Shown: in pieces, positions 12,227 to 34,400 of the stretch | Layout of the letters: every line of letters begins with the position of its first letter | Numbering within the stretch: the first letter of the stretch is position 1 | DNA from: Thunnus maccoyii | Lineage: Eukaryota; Chordata; Actinopteri; Scombriformes; Scombridae | Assembly: GCF_910596095.1 (NCBI RefSeq) | Contig: NC_056536.1 | Location: 16,262,791-16,326,790 of the forward strand | DNA length: 64,000 bases | Reading direction: 5' to 3' | Translations under genes and position numbers: made by a program | Notes under the pieces: model-generated | Database searches by the model: none | What the model saw: the letters and a program-made list of their open reading frames with translations, nothing else | What the model was told of the DNA's origin: nothing

Positions 12227-12728
12227 CTAAGGGGGGTTAGGGGGGGGGGACGAAGTGCAGGGTTTTTGGATGGCGTTTGCAATGGGCTGGGGAAGGGCTG
12301 TCGAAAACCTGAAGTGATATGAGCCCAGATAACGTTTTGGATACCATGTCTTGACTACAAAAGACGAATTATCCGCGGATAAAGTGCACCAGCACGCCAG
12401 AAATAAAGGCCTCCTCCGATGGAGCGCTGTGCTCTTTAATCCAGCCAGAAACCTCCCTGACTGGCAGCGACGAGCTACGGCAAAGGGTGAGGTACTGAAG
12501 TAATAAGGAGAAGAGGGAAAAAAACCCAAACACTTAGCTAAATGTTGACGGTAGATATATCTAAGCTATTGTTGCGAAATCGCTGAATTTCCTCGTTGCT
12601 GCTGCTGCTGCTATTGCTGCTACTGCTGCGGAGAATGGTTTATCGCCGAGTAGCTGTGATAACGCTTCAGTTGTTCTTCCTCTCTTTTTCTGTTCAACAG
12701 GAAGCTTTATTCGCAATTGAAGGGATTT
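12227..12728 (+). promoter_or_regulatory. dtx3: presumed dtx3 promoter and 5'UTR region
   Basis: This is a local G/C-rich island in an A/T-rich setting just upstream of the first dtx3 coding exon. A possible donor (AAAGG|GTGAGG, about 12487) and a good acceptor (TTCTGTTCAACAG, ending at 12700) suggest a non-coding first exon ending near 12486 and a second exon starting at 12701. A CTG-rich repeat lies in the intervening intron. No TATA box is evident. Transcript ends are inferred. Confidence 0.45.
12598..12629. repeat. CTG/CTA trinucleotide repeat
   Basis: Imperfect GCTGCTGCTGCTGCTATTGCTG-type repeat within the presumed first intron of dtx3. Confidence 0.8.
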
Positions 12729-15638
<2,910 letters not shown>

Positions 15639-17535
15639 CAGAATGAAAATGACAGACTCTTCCAGGACTTTCCGAGTGTCCTTGTGGTGGACATGACTCA
15701 GCTCCAGGTTGGTCTCTGAGACTTCCCGTCCCCTAAAGGATGGCAGAAGACAAGGCCCTCAGCAGACAGGCGTCTAATGCTGCAGCAGAGCCCACATCAC
15801 TCCACCGGTTGTTCCTCTGTTTGTTCATTTTTCCTCCAAAGTTCAGCTTAACCTAGTTCTACATGTGGAAGAAAATACTTTGAGTGCAGTGCATTCTTGT
15901 ATTACACAATCCTCTACCTGTCACTGTTGGCAATAGGACCGATATCTGATGCACTTATTCAAGAGCATTGTGGCGTGTTGGAATTACCGGTACTTATATA
16001 TTATTTAGAAAATCTAAGTTTAATGTTCTAAAGACAGTTTATGTTATATTAATGTTGATTTCTACTCTGGGGATCACTTTATTTCTTACAAGCACACATT
16101 GTTGGTTTTATCTCCCCGGAAATGTTTGCTGAGCAAGTCTCTTATTTGATTGTTACTAATTAACTGTCATAAGGATAGTACTTGGATTATATGGCAGACT
16201 AGCATTGCTTCAATAGAAAGAATTCATTTTCTGAAGTTATTGCAATCTAAAGCACTCACAGGCACTTTGGTGATGGAGTCCGTTTTTCAGTGAAGTACGA
16301 GTAATGCTTTTTTTCTTCCTCTGTGTTGGAAAAGTGCTCGGGGCAAACAGGTTCCTGCAGCCATCAGCTGTTAGCTCGGTGGCCACAAGTTTTGATGTCA
16401 ATTGTTTGGAACTCTTCATTTGTGTGTGATCTTCATTTTTACTTAAATTAGGGAGAATGTTAAACGATGTCTCATTGCAGCACTTTTTATTATACACATT
16501 AGGACCTCCTCCTGGGTTTTTTTTTTTTTTGCTATCGGTCACTCCTGTTATTTCAAGATGTCTCCCAGGTGTTGAGCCCATTACCTCAGTTGTTAGTAAT
16601 GTGCTCATCTAATTACCAGATTTATGACGATGTCAAATATAAAGGGCATATAGACCACTCAAACCAAATCAAAGGCACAAAAGCTCTTTAATATCTATGC
16701 CTCTGTCCCTGTCAAACTGGGAGATTTGCCTGCTAATCTTCTCATTTAAAATGAGGTAACTGTTGTAAATTTGTTTATCTAAATAGATAATCTATGATAC
16801 ACAGTGAAAAAAATTACTAAAGAAAATGTGGGATCAATTGATGTGATTTGGGGTGGGTGGGGTATGGATCTCATTTTGTTGTGCCTTTCTGATATTCACT
16901 TTTGATAAAAAAAAAAAAAAAAAAAAAACCAAGCATGATGATACTAATGAATGGTAAGCAGTTCGGGCATATTTCGGTGTCATTTGATAGGTAAATAGCA
17001 TTATGTTCATAGCTATACTATCAGGCTTTAAGTACAAATATTACACAGTTCATGAAAATATGTATACTAATGTGTATTAAATTAGCTTCTCCTTCATAAA
17101 CATTCATGCAGTCCAAATGCTGAAAAAAAACCCTTTGAATTGATAAAGCTGTATGTGTGAAAGTGCTTTGCTAAGTGCAGTAACCTGCTTGGCTAGTGGT
17201 AAATTTGTCATTAATTTGACTGGTCAGATCCATACATCAAGTACCCTTTAATTATGTTTTCATCCCCCTTTGTATTTTAGTTTAAGGGACCAACTGAAAT
17301 ATTTTTGGGACACAGGATTGTCAGTTTACTCAAGCTACTGTGCAAACATTTCTATGCATTACACGACCGAGAAGGATCCAGGAGAACGGAGAGATTACAC
17401 ATATTACAAGTTGATTGTTGAGGAAAAGATGGAGTTTTGCTTTTCTAATTGTGTTGATTGGTACTTTGTTGATATTCAGAATAATGTGCTTTACATTTTA
17501 ATACTTGAATAAAAAGTTATGTTTGGGTTTGTGTT
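15639..17535 (+). other. dtx3: dtx3 3'UTR with poly(A) signal at 17508-17513
   Basis: A/T-rich non-coding stretch after the dtx3 stop. AATAAA at 17508-17513 is followed by a T/G-rich segment (TTATGTTTGGGTTTGTGTTGG), as expected downstream of a cleavage site. Poly-T (about 16519-16530) and poly-A (about 16911-16928) tracts lie within. The UTR call is inferred from position. Confidence 0.5.
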
Positions 17536-18811
17536 GGATATTCAATGTCGGCCCCCAAATAAACTAGGTATGTCATAAGCAAATGACAATTAAACTTGTG
17601 TCCATTTAGAAAGTTAGAATGAGTTGAGGTGCTCCTAAAAATTTGACCTGATTTACTTCCTTGTAGTTTAAGATTCTTGCAAGAAATTGAACTCTGCTAA
17701 TACACTTTGTGCCATCTAGTGGACATCATGACTATAGAGTGAACAGTGATAATAATTAACTTCTTCAAATGTTTAAAAATGTGGGCTATATGTGACTAAG
17801 CTTTTGAAACATTTTGAGAGTAGTATTAATAGCTCCACTTTCCAGTGTACAAAGTGTGTCATTGTAAAGAAATGTTAGGTTTCGCTGTCATAGTTTCATT
17901 CAAGCTAAGATATGTAAAATGAAAACCACAGCTTCTCTGGTACCAGCTGTGGACGTGTGTTGCATATCATCCTCTCTCACACTCCCCACATTTCCTGTCT
18001 GCCTCTCTATAATATACTATTAATTAGTCACTTCAAAAGGTTATCGGGATACCTAGAATAAAGGTATCCCATGCTACCTCAGATAAGACTCACAGTTTTG
18101 GGGTGTGCCTTATTGAAGACGAGCACGAGTTAGGGTTAACAGTTTATAAAGGCTGAATGAAAGAATTATATATTCGCCCTTTCAAACAGTATGACAACTA
18201 ACTTGTCTTCAGAACCCTACTTAAGTACTTTCACTTGAGTAGTTTTACAAAGGTAGAAAATGGTAAATGTTTCTCCTCCACAAACTGATTTTTTCCCTTT
18301 TGGTCACAGCTTCAGGCAATACTTTATTAGCTAATTATCAAAAACTATCAAACCAAATGCTGATGCTCTAATAATGGTAACCTGTTTTATATAGTAGCCT
18401 TTAGTTGCACATTCAGATTATTTAGGGATCAATCAGTAATTTTGGGCCATATAAATTACAGGTATACTCACTCACAATGTAAAAGGTTGAGTTATGAATA
18501 AATGCTTCCATTCTTACAGACATATTGAACCTCAGCCGCATCAGTAAATAGTAACTTAGTTGTCTCATGTTTATCTGTGTATCAAAAGAATTGTCAGTGT
18601 GGGTTTGTGTGTTTTAGGGTTTAATGGTGGGACAACCCTGCATGTTTACATTTAGTTCATGAAATTTGGCTTTAAAATGAATCACAGAGAGTCTTTATGG
18701 AATATTTCTAGGATAAATTTTAATCAAACCAATCAGTGGAAAGTGTTTGCACCACCTCCTTGCACATGGATGTGTATCGCCCAGTCGAAATGAGTCGGTA
18801 ATATACTTATT
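17536..18811. other. intergenic spacer between the two deltex genes
   Basis: About 1.3 kb of A/T-rich DNA with no recognised gene or repeat. It separates the likely end of dtx3 from the promoter-like motifs of the next gene. Confidence 0.5.
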
Positions 18812-18823
18812 TGACGTCACGTG
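18812..18823 (+). promoter_or_regulatory. CRE palindrome overlapping an E-box upstream of the compact deltex
   Basis: TGACGTCA (18812-18819), the full CREB/ATF palindrome, overlaps CACGTG (18818-18823), the USF/MYC-type E-box. It lies 58 bases before the ATG of the RING-DTC gene, a distance typical of a core promoter or 5'UTR. Function is inferred from motif and position only. Confidence 0.5.
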
Positions 18824-18880
18824 TATCTGGAGGCAAACCTATTTGCTTCCGTACACGAGAAGGCGTAACATACCCGGAAA

Positions 18881-24035
<5,155 letters not shown>

Positions 24036-24194
24036 TGGGCGGAGTCCCACTTTCAGGGGACATCCTTCAAATAGAGTTAATACTGTGTGTTGAAACACAG
24101 GTCCTTATTTCATGTCTGCACTTGTTGCAGTCCTCAAGCAGGGATCTTCATCAGTGACACTTTAAGACGTATGTACATGGAATTATTATCTTAC

Positions 24195-24715
24195 AGACAT
24201 AAATAATAATAGCAAATTTTATTTATAGAGCACTTTTCTGAACAATGTTATAAAGTATCAAAAGAAAGTAAAACCAGACAAGGCAGATAGAAAGAAAGTA
24301 GAGACAATAAAATGAATAGGATCATATAAATAAAAGCATATATCAAACATCTCCAAAAGCTTTTACAAAGAGAAAAGTTTTAATAAGAGATTGAAAAGAA
24401 GCCAAGAGGGCGCAAAAAGGTCAATAAATCAGAGATGCATGTAGGTGCAAGTCCGTTTAAGGCCTTAAAATGCAAAATTTAGCAGGGAGTCAATGTAGGG
24501 AGGCAAGCAGGGGGTAATATGATCATGCCTCTCTGTTCCAGTAATAAGTGGAGCAGCAGTGTTTTGTACCAGGTGGAGACAGTGGAGGGAGGCCTGGCTT
24601 AAATAAAGTCTGCTGTAATAATCAAGCCGAGAATAGATAAAAGCATGTACATGGCATGACGTGGAGGTTAGTGGCTTTTCCCAAAGATTTTTCAACTGAC
24701 TATGCAAAAAAATAC
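24195..24715 (-). mobile_element. LINE fragment (RT C-terminus remnant)
   Basis: A minus-strand frame (24465-24707) reads FIYSRLDYYSRLYLSQASLH and then LHLVQNTAAPLITGTERHDH. This is the conserved C-terminal part of CR1/L2/Rex1-type reverse transcriptases, which carry SRLDYCN and QLVQNTAARLLTG. The remainder to 24195, starting TTTTATTTATAGAGCACTTT, is typical of fish interspersed repeats of this kind. It lies just downstream of the compact deltex gene and is fragmentary. Confidence 0.6.
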
Positions 24716-27700
24716 TTGAAACATAGTCTGTGTGTAATCCAACAAACCGAGGGTTACAGTGCAGTAGGATTACTGTATTGATCGTCAGAATACATTTCAG
24801 TAATATATGTCTTGCCTTTGTATCACTGGATCACAGGTCTGGTGCCTTAAAGCAGGCGGATGCTAACAGACGCTAAAAGCAGTCTTCAGCTGTTCTGATT
24901 TACAGTCGAAAAAGACAAACTAAACCAGAGGGGTGAGGCGAGCAGAGCAGAATAAAACAGCATCTGACAGAGAGGGCCTGCTAGCTGTGTCCTGTATATA
25001 CTGTAGTGACATATCCTGATGATGTGACCATATGTGACAACTGTCCATAACTGCAGTTTAGCAATGGTAGCTTTAGCTGTAGCACATTTCTACCGTTATG
25101 TATTTCAAGTTCAACTGTTATGGAGTGAGTTACTTTAAATGGATATTTTAAGTTTCGCAGAGAAATGAGAGACATTGTCTCTGGCATATTGTATCATTAG
25201 AAGGTAAGTCTGGTGATATTCTATATATTTCTCTTATAACCAGCAAATCCTGCGAGTAGACCAAAACCAACAATTAACAGATCCTGCTAACAAGCTTCGT
25301 CTGTGTAGCCAATGTATGTTATACAGTAGCTTATTCCTTTGTGCGTCAGAGCTCCACTGTTGTCCAAAAACTAATAAAAACACATCAGTGGGCTACCATG
25401 AACATGAGCACTGTAGTTTATTTTTTCCTCTTCTACCACACACACCATCCTGCTGCCTGCAGTGCTCTCTAATGCACCAAACCTGCTGCTGAAAATAGTC
25501 ATTGCACTATTCACTGCTTTTTAGTAATGTTTGCTACAAACTAAAGCGCTGAACTGTTTTAGGAATTAATTTAGCCTTTTTAAAAATGAAAAGATATATT
25601 TGTGACACATTTTTAAAGATGTATGTTGTCAGTAGGGATGAATGGATTTGAGAATGAGAGCCACAGACAGGCTGGGGAAGCTAGAAAGTATTGAGACCAA
25701 CTAATATAGTTGTTAGTTTTGGTCTTTTCATGGATTTGTCACCAATAACAAAAATATAAAATATGTCCGGTGTCATCCTTTGTAATTATACAACAAATGC
25801 CACATGCATTTATTTTGTGCCTTCATGTAAAATCAGTCATCATACTGTATTAGAAGAAGTTTCAGGAGAGTCGGGAGTGCTCTGAATCCAGCTCTTAAGT
25901 CCTGCCTTTTGCCTCTCTGGTCCACTAGAGGGTGATGCTCTCCTCAAAGACAAACATGTGATGGCGTCTGCTTGGTATGCAGCTGTATCATCATCACAAA
26001 CCCACAGTCCCACAGCACCTCCCAAACCTCATAGCCCAAAGTCAGTGAGAGGAGCAAAGCATCTGCTATAGATGATGAGTCATGTGTTTCTATGGTGCTC
26101 GGGGCAGTTTTAGCAACGACAGCAGCCACACTGTATATACAACAGTGAGGAAGGAAATCACTTTGTGTTTGACCACAATCAAGTGATCATGTCTGGATTT
26201 CTAAAGGCGATGAAAATACTGTGTAAGATGAGTTGTGGTAGTTAAATACACAGACACAGATTCAATTTAGAGATTAATAAAGACAAACAAACCAGTCATC
26301 TTTTTTAATTGAGGTCATTTGCAGGTTATGCAGCATATCTGCACTCGTGTAACAAGTGTCCTAACCATTACTGGCACAAATAAACAGAGAGGATCTATTA
26401 ATTAGTTGTTTTGTCTCTGATCTTTATTCACATAGCAAAGCAGGACACATATGCTCTGATTTTGCTTTTCATGGGTTTCTTCAACCCTGGTCAGCACCCA
26501 TTTACTAAGTTACGACTGAACATGAATGATATCCATCTGATCTCTGAGTTATGGGATGAGGAAGTACCTTCAACCTATATTTCTATCAGAAAGAGTGCAC
26601 ATGTGATAAGGCGGAGCTATGAGGCCTCGGCCTCTTTAGCGCTTCTGTGTTGAGCGGCTAGGGGCATTTCTGTGGCCTAGGATCTCAGGGCATCTGCTGC
26701 TCTCTCACAAAGCAGACCAGGACCCATCTGGTCAAATGCATCCCCCCCCCCCACCTCCCCCGTTTCGTGTTTTCTCCCATAATTCATCAGTCCAGTTCAT
26801 CCATCACTCATAATCATCCCTGTTTCTCTCTTGTCCCTTCATCAGTTTCCTATTAACTCTGTTTCCTGTATAGGGTTTTATCTGACAATCCTTTCATTTC
26901 TGTGGTTTTGTGTAAATTAAAAGCACATACAGCATCACACGGTGTATCTTCATGAATGTATCATTATATATTTGCATAGGTTTTTTTGTCATTTTATTAC
27001 TATGCACTGTATTTGCCATTTTAACAGAACTGAGAAATTGTCTTGCTAAATAGTGGAAGAAATTTTGAGAGAGAGGAAGAAAAATGGAGCACCAAAAGTA
27101 CATAATATACAGAGAAGTGCTGTTGAAATTCAATCAGCATGTCTCCTAATTAAAAATTCACTTACAGTTCAGTGGATATAACCAACCTCGGAACATGAAA
27201 TATCCCATGTGAAAGACTAAGAGGACATTCTCCCTTCTGACTGCATTTCCTCAGGCATTATTGTTTAAATACAAATCATTTTCTTTAATGCACTGCAATA
27301 AAATGGCTTGTAGCTGTTACTGTACTGTGTTTGCACTCTCACTTATAAAGTAAAGCTTTGGAGCCAGATTTTATATTAATATTGAATGACTCTTTGCCCT
27401 GCGCTGCAGGTATTTCCCTTTCCTGTCAGTGTCCATCTGGACATCTGGGGACAGGGGCAAAGATTTACAGAAACCAGATAAAATATGTATTAATGATTAT
27501 GCAAAGCAATATTGTGGGTGGATTAAACATGCATCACTGTAAGTGGCCAATGACAAGCTCCCTATGAAATGGATTGATGGCAGAGTGAAAATAAACTCGG
27601 CGTATGGATTAACTCTAATCTGTTGCTGCTTTCATTTATTTCCATCAAATGTGGTTGTACGCTGTTGTGACAGGAGGACTTGAATATTCTCCCGTCAGGC

Positions 27701-30141
27701 GCTGAAAATAGCACCAAGACTTTGTTGGTTTCATGTCTCTGGGTGTGACTAGACGGCCGCTCAGGAGGGGCTCCTGAGAGACGCACAGATACGCGAGAGA
27801 TGTGCAGTGTTTCCTGTACTAGAGATGATAAGAAAATCATTATGTGACAATGCAGAGCTGTTGTTCTCGCCCCCTCTCCCCACTGTGCTCCTTAATTAGA
27901 GTGTCTCTGGCTGTAGGGAGAACCCTGGCACATTGCCTGCCTGCCTGCCTGCCTGCCTCCTCATCTTCTCATCCTCTGCTGCCGAAACCACCCAATCACA
28001 GATATACCTGTCTATCTGGGTGCAGAGCACGCTACTCTTCTTCTCCTTTCACTGAAATGAACTCCTCCAGACATAGCCTACTTTTGCATACCTTTGAAGG
28101 CATGTTTTTTTATATCTTCACCCAGTTTCCTCTTTTAATGCCAAAGTTGACAGGGATAAAGATTCTCTGGCTTTCCTGGAATTAAAAATATCTGTATCCA
28201 AGTCATTAAGGACAAACGAGGGCATTTCAGGCTGTATTTGTGTGTTAGGTTTATGGACAGGAGGAGGCTGAGGAGGCATCTGTCTCCATACACACTCTTT
28301 GTGTGACAGAATGTCAGCCCACAACGCTGACATGCTCATTCACTGTGCCTAAGGCTGTTTGCTTAAGAACAGCAAAGTGAAGGTGGGTGTGTGGGTGCTT
28401 GTGCTTCTGTGGCTTTTGTCTGTGTGCCCTTGACTGCATCTGTGCATACAGTATGTGCAGATACACACAAGCGAATACACGAGCATGTGCGTGTGTTTGT
28501 CGAGGCAGTTTCTCACATTCTGTTCTCTGATTCATTGCCGGGGCTACATGGCTTTTTGTCCGCCTGATTTAGCAGAACAGACCCTCTGCTTTTCTTAGTA
28601 ATGCTGACAGATTTACTGACTTACTTCAGCGACAGGACACAACAGCAGAGCTGGCAACTATTGGGGTCTTTGGCTGGGTTGTCAGCGTCACAGATTGAAG
28701 GCTCTGCTTCAAGCTGTTCTTCATTAGCAACAGCCGAGTTTCTTCGTGATATGAAGATAGCAGTTCCATTATCTGCCCCCTGTGAGAGAGATTAAAACAA
28801 TGTCCAGTGATTACCTTTCCAAACTTTAATCAAACAGCTTTGCCATCATGCGTATATGCTTGTTTTTCTTTATATCACACATAATAAAGAGCCTTGAAAC
28901 TGCAGTAAATGGCTGTGCAGCAACATAAGAATATTCAACTAAAGCTGGACAGAAAAACCCTGAAAATACAGTCTAGGAAATATTATCTGGGTCCACAGAG
29001 GAATGCCAAACTCCTTTGTTGTCCTTCCTGTCTGCATCCTCAGCCTTGGCCATCTACTCTCAGACTGCCTCATGTAAGAGCAATTAGCCCTGGCTGTCAT
29101 GGCAACTAGCATGACCTTTCTATCATTTTACAAACGAGAATCTCAACCAAGGCCTGTCGTTCTTCTGAGCAACTGCAACAGGAGTAGTGGAGTGGAAGTG
29201 GAAAAATAGTTTCTTTTTATTTTTATAGCTGACTGAGGCCGGCTGAAATTTGTCTTGGTTAAGACACTGGTGCATCATGTTTCCACAGGTATTAAAAGAA
29301 TCTTGCAGTTTGGTGACAGTGAATTTCATTGAATTTAAATGCAGCGTTGCGTATTCTACATGGGACTGCTTGAATAGCAATGAGCCCTTTTATCTCTATA
29401 TTCATATAGATCAATTTGACATAACACAAGTTCAAGTGCATGGAAAGTACAGTTTTGCTATAAAGCTTAAATTAGGGATAGAAATTACACAGATTACAGT
29501 GTAATCTTCATGATTCCCACTGCAAACTATTCCTGATGTACAAAGAAAGGTCTGTTGATGTTTGGTTATAAACCTAAATTACGAATATATTGTCTGATTA
29601 AAAACAACTACATTGTGGAGACTTATGTGAATCAGAATTTATCCAAAAGTCAAATGTCTCTGTGTGCAGAGTTATGTTCAGATACATTACCATTAGAAAC
29701 AGGCAGGTTTACTGCTCTCCCTTAAGAGAAAATAATCTGTTTGTTATGTAAGACTGAAGACAAAGTCCATCTTATGTTTTATTTGTCATTATATGATGAT
29801 TTAAGGGCTACACTTTTTTTTTTCTAGATGAATGATTATAAAAAACTTGAGCTGCGTTTCAGGAAGGGAACCTTTCGTTAGGCTGACTTTATTTATAGAG
29901 CAGGTACAGAAGTTAAAGTTTTTTGTTTGCAACGTAATGTAAGAAGTTTTGTTCTTGTCTATGTTTTACAAATGTTTCACCAATGAAACTGTGTTTTGTG
30001 TCCTGTAAGTCCATGTGGGCTGGACACTTATGTGTCCATGACACAATAACTAACTAACACATGAGATAAATATCTGATGGATCTCCTCTGTTTGAATTTC
30101 AGTCCCATTTATTCACACACCATAGTAGAATGATTAAAGTA
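24716..30141. other. intergenic spacer, no gene recognised
   Basis: About 5.4 kb with only short open frames on both strands and no domain or exon signature. It contains a CTGC microsatellite and a short poly-C tract (about 26744-26753). Confidence 0.5.
27933..27959. repeat. (TGCC)n microsatellite
   Basis: Uninterrupted TGCC tetranucleotide repeat in intergenic DNA. Confidence 0.85.
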
Positions 30142-31284
30142 AATATAGCTGCAAGCAGCAAAAAGTGGAGCTCAAGCACATAATTTGACATACATGTATT
30201 GTACAACTTTTAAACCACAAGAGTTCACAACAGATGGAGAGAAACAGGAGGACAACTGTCACTGACCGCAATGGATACTTAACATTAGCTGAGTTCTGCA
30301 TACAAACAGAAAAGTACTGCATTGAAGTCAATGAGAATGAGTAACTTGATGTGTAAAATTTAACCATTGTACATTTAAATGTATTTCAAAACTTCTTACA
30401 ACATTTCATATCCAGACTAAACAATCTGTTGAAATACTTTTGAGGATTTGAAAGTTAATTGATTATGCAGATTCTGAAAAAAAAATAGAGTGAGTGAGTT
30501 CATAATTAAGCATTAGTTGCAGTGAAGCAAAGTTTCTTCACATTTTGCAAGATGCGTTGCAAAAAGAATGAAGTACAACCTTCTGGTGATTTTTTGAAGT
30601 TTTGAGCGCTGTACTGCTACAATTGGGACTTGCTTATAAACCCCACATTCTTTGATCAGTCAAAAACTATTTGACCTGCCGACAAGGACAAGGCCATGGA
30701 TCACGTCTTCATTTATGATATTTAAAGATTTAAGGTTTTGGTGCCCCCTAGTGACAGAATATACCAAGACTGTGCAGCAAAGCTCGGAGCTAGCATCCGA
30801 ACACATGCACTAAATTTGGTTGCAATAGCTTGAGTCGATTTTGATTTATGAACATTTATGTAAAATTGACCTTAAAGACATAGGTTTAAAAATGTATAAT
30901 TTCAAAACAGAACAGAGTATCAAAACAAAAATGAATACCTTTTGTGTGGCTTGATTGACTTTTGATGTGTGAAATTTAGTAAAAATTGAATCAAATTTGA
31001 AAGCTGCGAAAGTTTTTAAATGGCTCGGACATAATTCAAAATGGCAGAAAATCACGTGATCTGAGAGGGTAGGTTCCTATTCCCAAATGATGCAAAATCA
31101 TCCACAGAATGGACAGGAAAAGAAATTTTGCTTGTAGGTCATGTGGTTTGGAAGTTACATGTAAAAATGTGAAAATATTAATTATAGCGCCATCATGTGG
31201 GCAGATGATGTGATTTATATGCTAAGTTTGGGCTCTGTATGTCTTATGGTTTCTGAGATCCAGACATTTTCAGTGCATGATAAC

Positions 31285-31350
<66 letters not shown>

Positions 31351-31416
31351 TTGTACAAAACCTTTTACAACATTTCATATCCAGACTAAACTACACCTTT
31401 GGTGCTTGGACCCTTA
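30142..31416. mobile_element. unclassified interspersed element with internal direct repeat
   Basis: The ends resemble a widespread fish repeat: ATATAGCTGCAAGCAGC at the left and GGTGCTTGGACCCTTA at the right. The interior carries typical phrases such as TGGTGCCCCCTAGTGACAG. An almost identical 26-bp sequence, TTACAACATTTCATATCCAG onward, occurs at 30397-30422 and 31366-31391. The class is unknown and no transposase is present. Confidence 0.5.
31281..31350. repeat. (AAT)n microsatellite
   Basis: Almost pure AAT trinucleotide array of about 23 units inside the element at 30142-31416. It produces a spurious poly-Asn open frame. Confidence 0.9.
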
Positions 31417-34400
31417 ATTAGTATTAACCTGTTGTTTTCCACAGAGCTGTCACATAGAAAGCATCTTGATTATAAAAATTGGGATTAAGCACAATCCTGT
31501 ACACAACCTTTTAGGTTTCACAAATGGAATACACAGTGTAGATATAAATACCGACCAGCTGAAGAAAAACTTTATGCTCCCTTAACTGTAGATTTCATGT
31601 TGCTGTCTTAAACTGTAATAAGCTGATAGTGAAAGAAGAAGTATTCTCTGCTGCAGCTGAGTGCACTTACATCAGTGCTGGCAGAGACTGTGGGCCACAC
31701 AAAGAGTTTATTTACCATTATGTGATGTAACTGTTTCTTCTACTATAATCCACAGCAAGCACCCAGGCAGAGTCCTGATACAGATCCAAAGAAGATCAGC
31801 CAGAACTATCACGACAAATAATACCAGTCTCTAACCGCTGGATCTTAAGGTTAACTGTGTGAGAGCAGAAAAGTCCTCTGTGGTTATGAAGTGGGCACCT
31901 TCATCACCTGTGGTTTGTTGATGTAGAGACGTCACACTTCCGGGGGGCCCAGCAGGAGTTCGTACAATTAGCAAATGGAACAGCTGCAGCTTATGGCAAC
32001 AAACAGCTCACTCAGCAGTTTTAGATGTTGAATCATAAGAGTAAACAGAAAGATTAATCATGTCAGATAATTATAGCAAGAGTTGAGAATGTTGTGTGTG
32101 TAACCATTCCCGCCAGTGTGTGTCCTCGTATGATATATAAATCAGTGTGAGTCATAAGGTACACTTTCATAGTCACGGGCCAACTGGTATCCCGATTTTA
32201 GCCTGAATAAGATACAGGGTAAAGTTAAAAATCAGGTTATACTTACAGGCCGGTACATTAACAAAATTTAAGTAATCTTTCATGACCCCAATAGAATAAC
32301 GAAATCTCGAGGGTAGTAGAGCTTCACTTTGTGGAAAATCATTTTCATATTTAAAATTGAATTAATTTCCTGGCAGACAGTCATGTCTAAAACCCAGTTT
32401 AAGCCTCAGATTGCTTACTTAATTTCATGATTTCCAAGATTTAAAATATTTTTTTATTCAAACCAAATATCACCAAACAAATGTGAGTATTATAATATGA
32501 TATAAAATATTAGTTACACACAAGTATTAATATTTTGTCTCCACTTAAAAGCTCTTTTGAACATCAAAAGCCATCTCAGTAATTATATAATTAATGGAGA
32601 GATGGAGAAGACATTAACATATTGCCATGGTGTAGTATTCCTGCCTTCTACAGTCAGAGTCGAGGAAGAAAGGATAGCTACTGGAAGAAAATGCATATTT
32701 ACTCACCAAAGACGCCACCCCAAGCAGCTGTGAATCAAAAACCCAGGAATATGTGAGTCAAAGAGAAGAAGAAGAAGAAAAAGAAGAAACAGCTTTGGGA
32801 GGGAGCACACAGACAGAGGGCGGATGAAAATCCTCCACGGGAATATCTCTGGAGCTGCTGTGTTGCATAGTAACAGACTGTATTCCAGGATCTAGACCGT
32901 GCATTGATTAAAAACTTCTCTTTTATCTCAAAGTACTTTCTTTCCTACCTTTTAAATGTATACTCACGCAGAGAACCTTTCGTTATTTATGATGGGCATC
33001 GGGGCTTGTGTTATTGTGTAATGAGGAGAGAGAATGGAGGAAAATATAGGTGAAAACAACGTGAGGAAGTAGAGGAGGTAATAAGATATTCTTCCCTGTT
33101 AGACAGGAATATCAAACAACAATAATCCCACAAACCTCCTCTTTAGCAACCGAGGCATCAATAGTCCAGTAAATTTTCATCTTGCTACAGGATGTGATGT
33201 ATTCATGGACCCAAACTGATGAGTGATGGCAATTATACTAACACCCTATAAGCCAAACATGTTGAAGCATTTTGTGTGTGATTTGATCTTTTTTCCATGC
33301 TGAACCAAGCTGCTTGGCATTTATTGTGTCTTGTAGTCTGCTGTTTTGACAAATGTGAACTCTGACCTGTGAATTTGCTCATTTCTGTGGTTGAGTAACA
33401 CAATCTTGAATTTGTCATTTGCATAAATTTTTAGTTGGCACAAGTATGACAGGTCTACAGACAGAAATGTCATGACCTTCTAAACTCCAGTCTAACAGTG
33501 AGCAAGATTGTCGACTAATTGTGTTCCTGCTCCTTGAACACAGTGGAACTGGCACAGCCATGGATGGCTCAGGTTGACAGAAGACTTTAGGCCATACTCA
33601 CCCAGACTCTGGCACGCAGGACTCATGTTTACCGAGTTCAGTGACTGTCTCACATGTATCATACTGTTGCTTCAGTATTCAGTGCAGGGGTAACATACTG
33701 CTGTAAGTCAGTACTGAGACTCATACTGTAAATCTACACCCGACTCTTGACACCTTTGTTATACTGTAAGTCTAGAAGATGCACACTGCAGTCATCTGTG
33801 TAGCTTCACTGCTTCCTTCAAAAATCTATGCATTGTATGCATCTTCCTCTTCTATTCATGTAAAAAAAAAAAAAAAAGACTATGAAAACATGCTTTTATC
33901 ACAGATGTGCTACCTGTTGTTGTCATGACAACAAATCCCTGCAATGGCATTGTTGTAGATCAGCACGTCATATGTGAATTTAATCAATTTAATCATTACA
34001 TTGATAACAGAGTCTTGTTAGTTTGCTTGCCTCATAAGAAATAGTGACCATATTAGCTTCTCTTATGTGTCCTCATAAGTTGTCTGTTTGATCTGCACTG
34101 TAACTTGGCTTGTTTTAGTTTCCTGTGGATGCTGCCAGGCAGCAAAGACCCCTTCCCAATGCAGTGCTTATGTAATCTGCATTGGCTCTATGCTTCAGTT
34201 CCCCCTTTGAGTATGTACATGCAAGAACATCCCTCTAGTGTGTGTATTCTCAGTGCTTTTACAGCTCCCTTGTCACTAAGGATCAATGTCATTGCCTGGC
34301 TTCAGTTTTTCTCTCTCTGTTTTTAACACTCCAGTGTCCGTCTCTTTTGAAGCAAAGGAAACATATAGCATTCCTCTCTCTCATGTCTATGTCATTTTGA

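Noticed and set aside
31195-31389. Open frame with a poly-Asn tract
   Set aside because: Translation of the AAT microsatellite inside an interspersed element.
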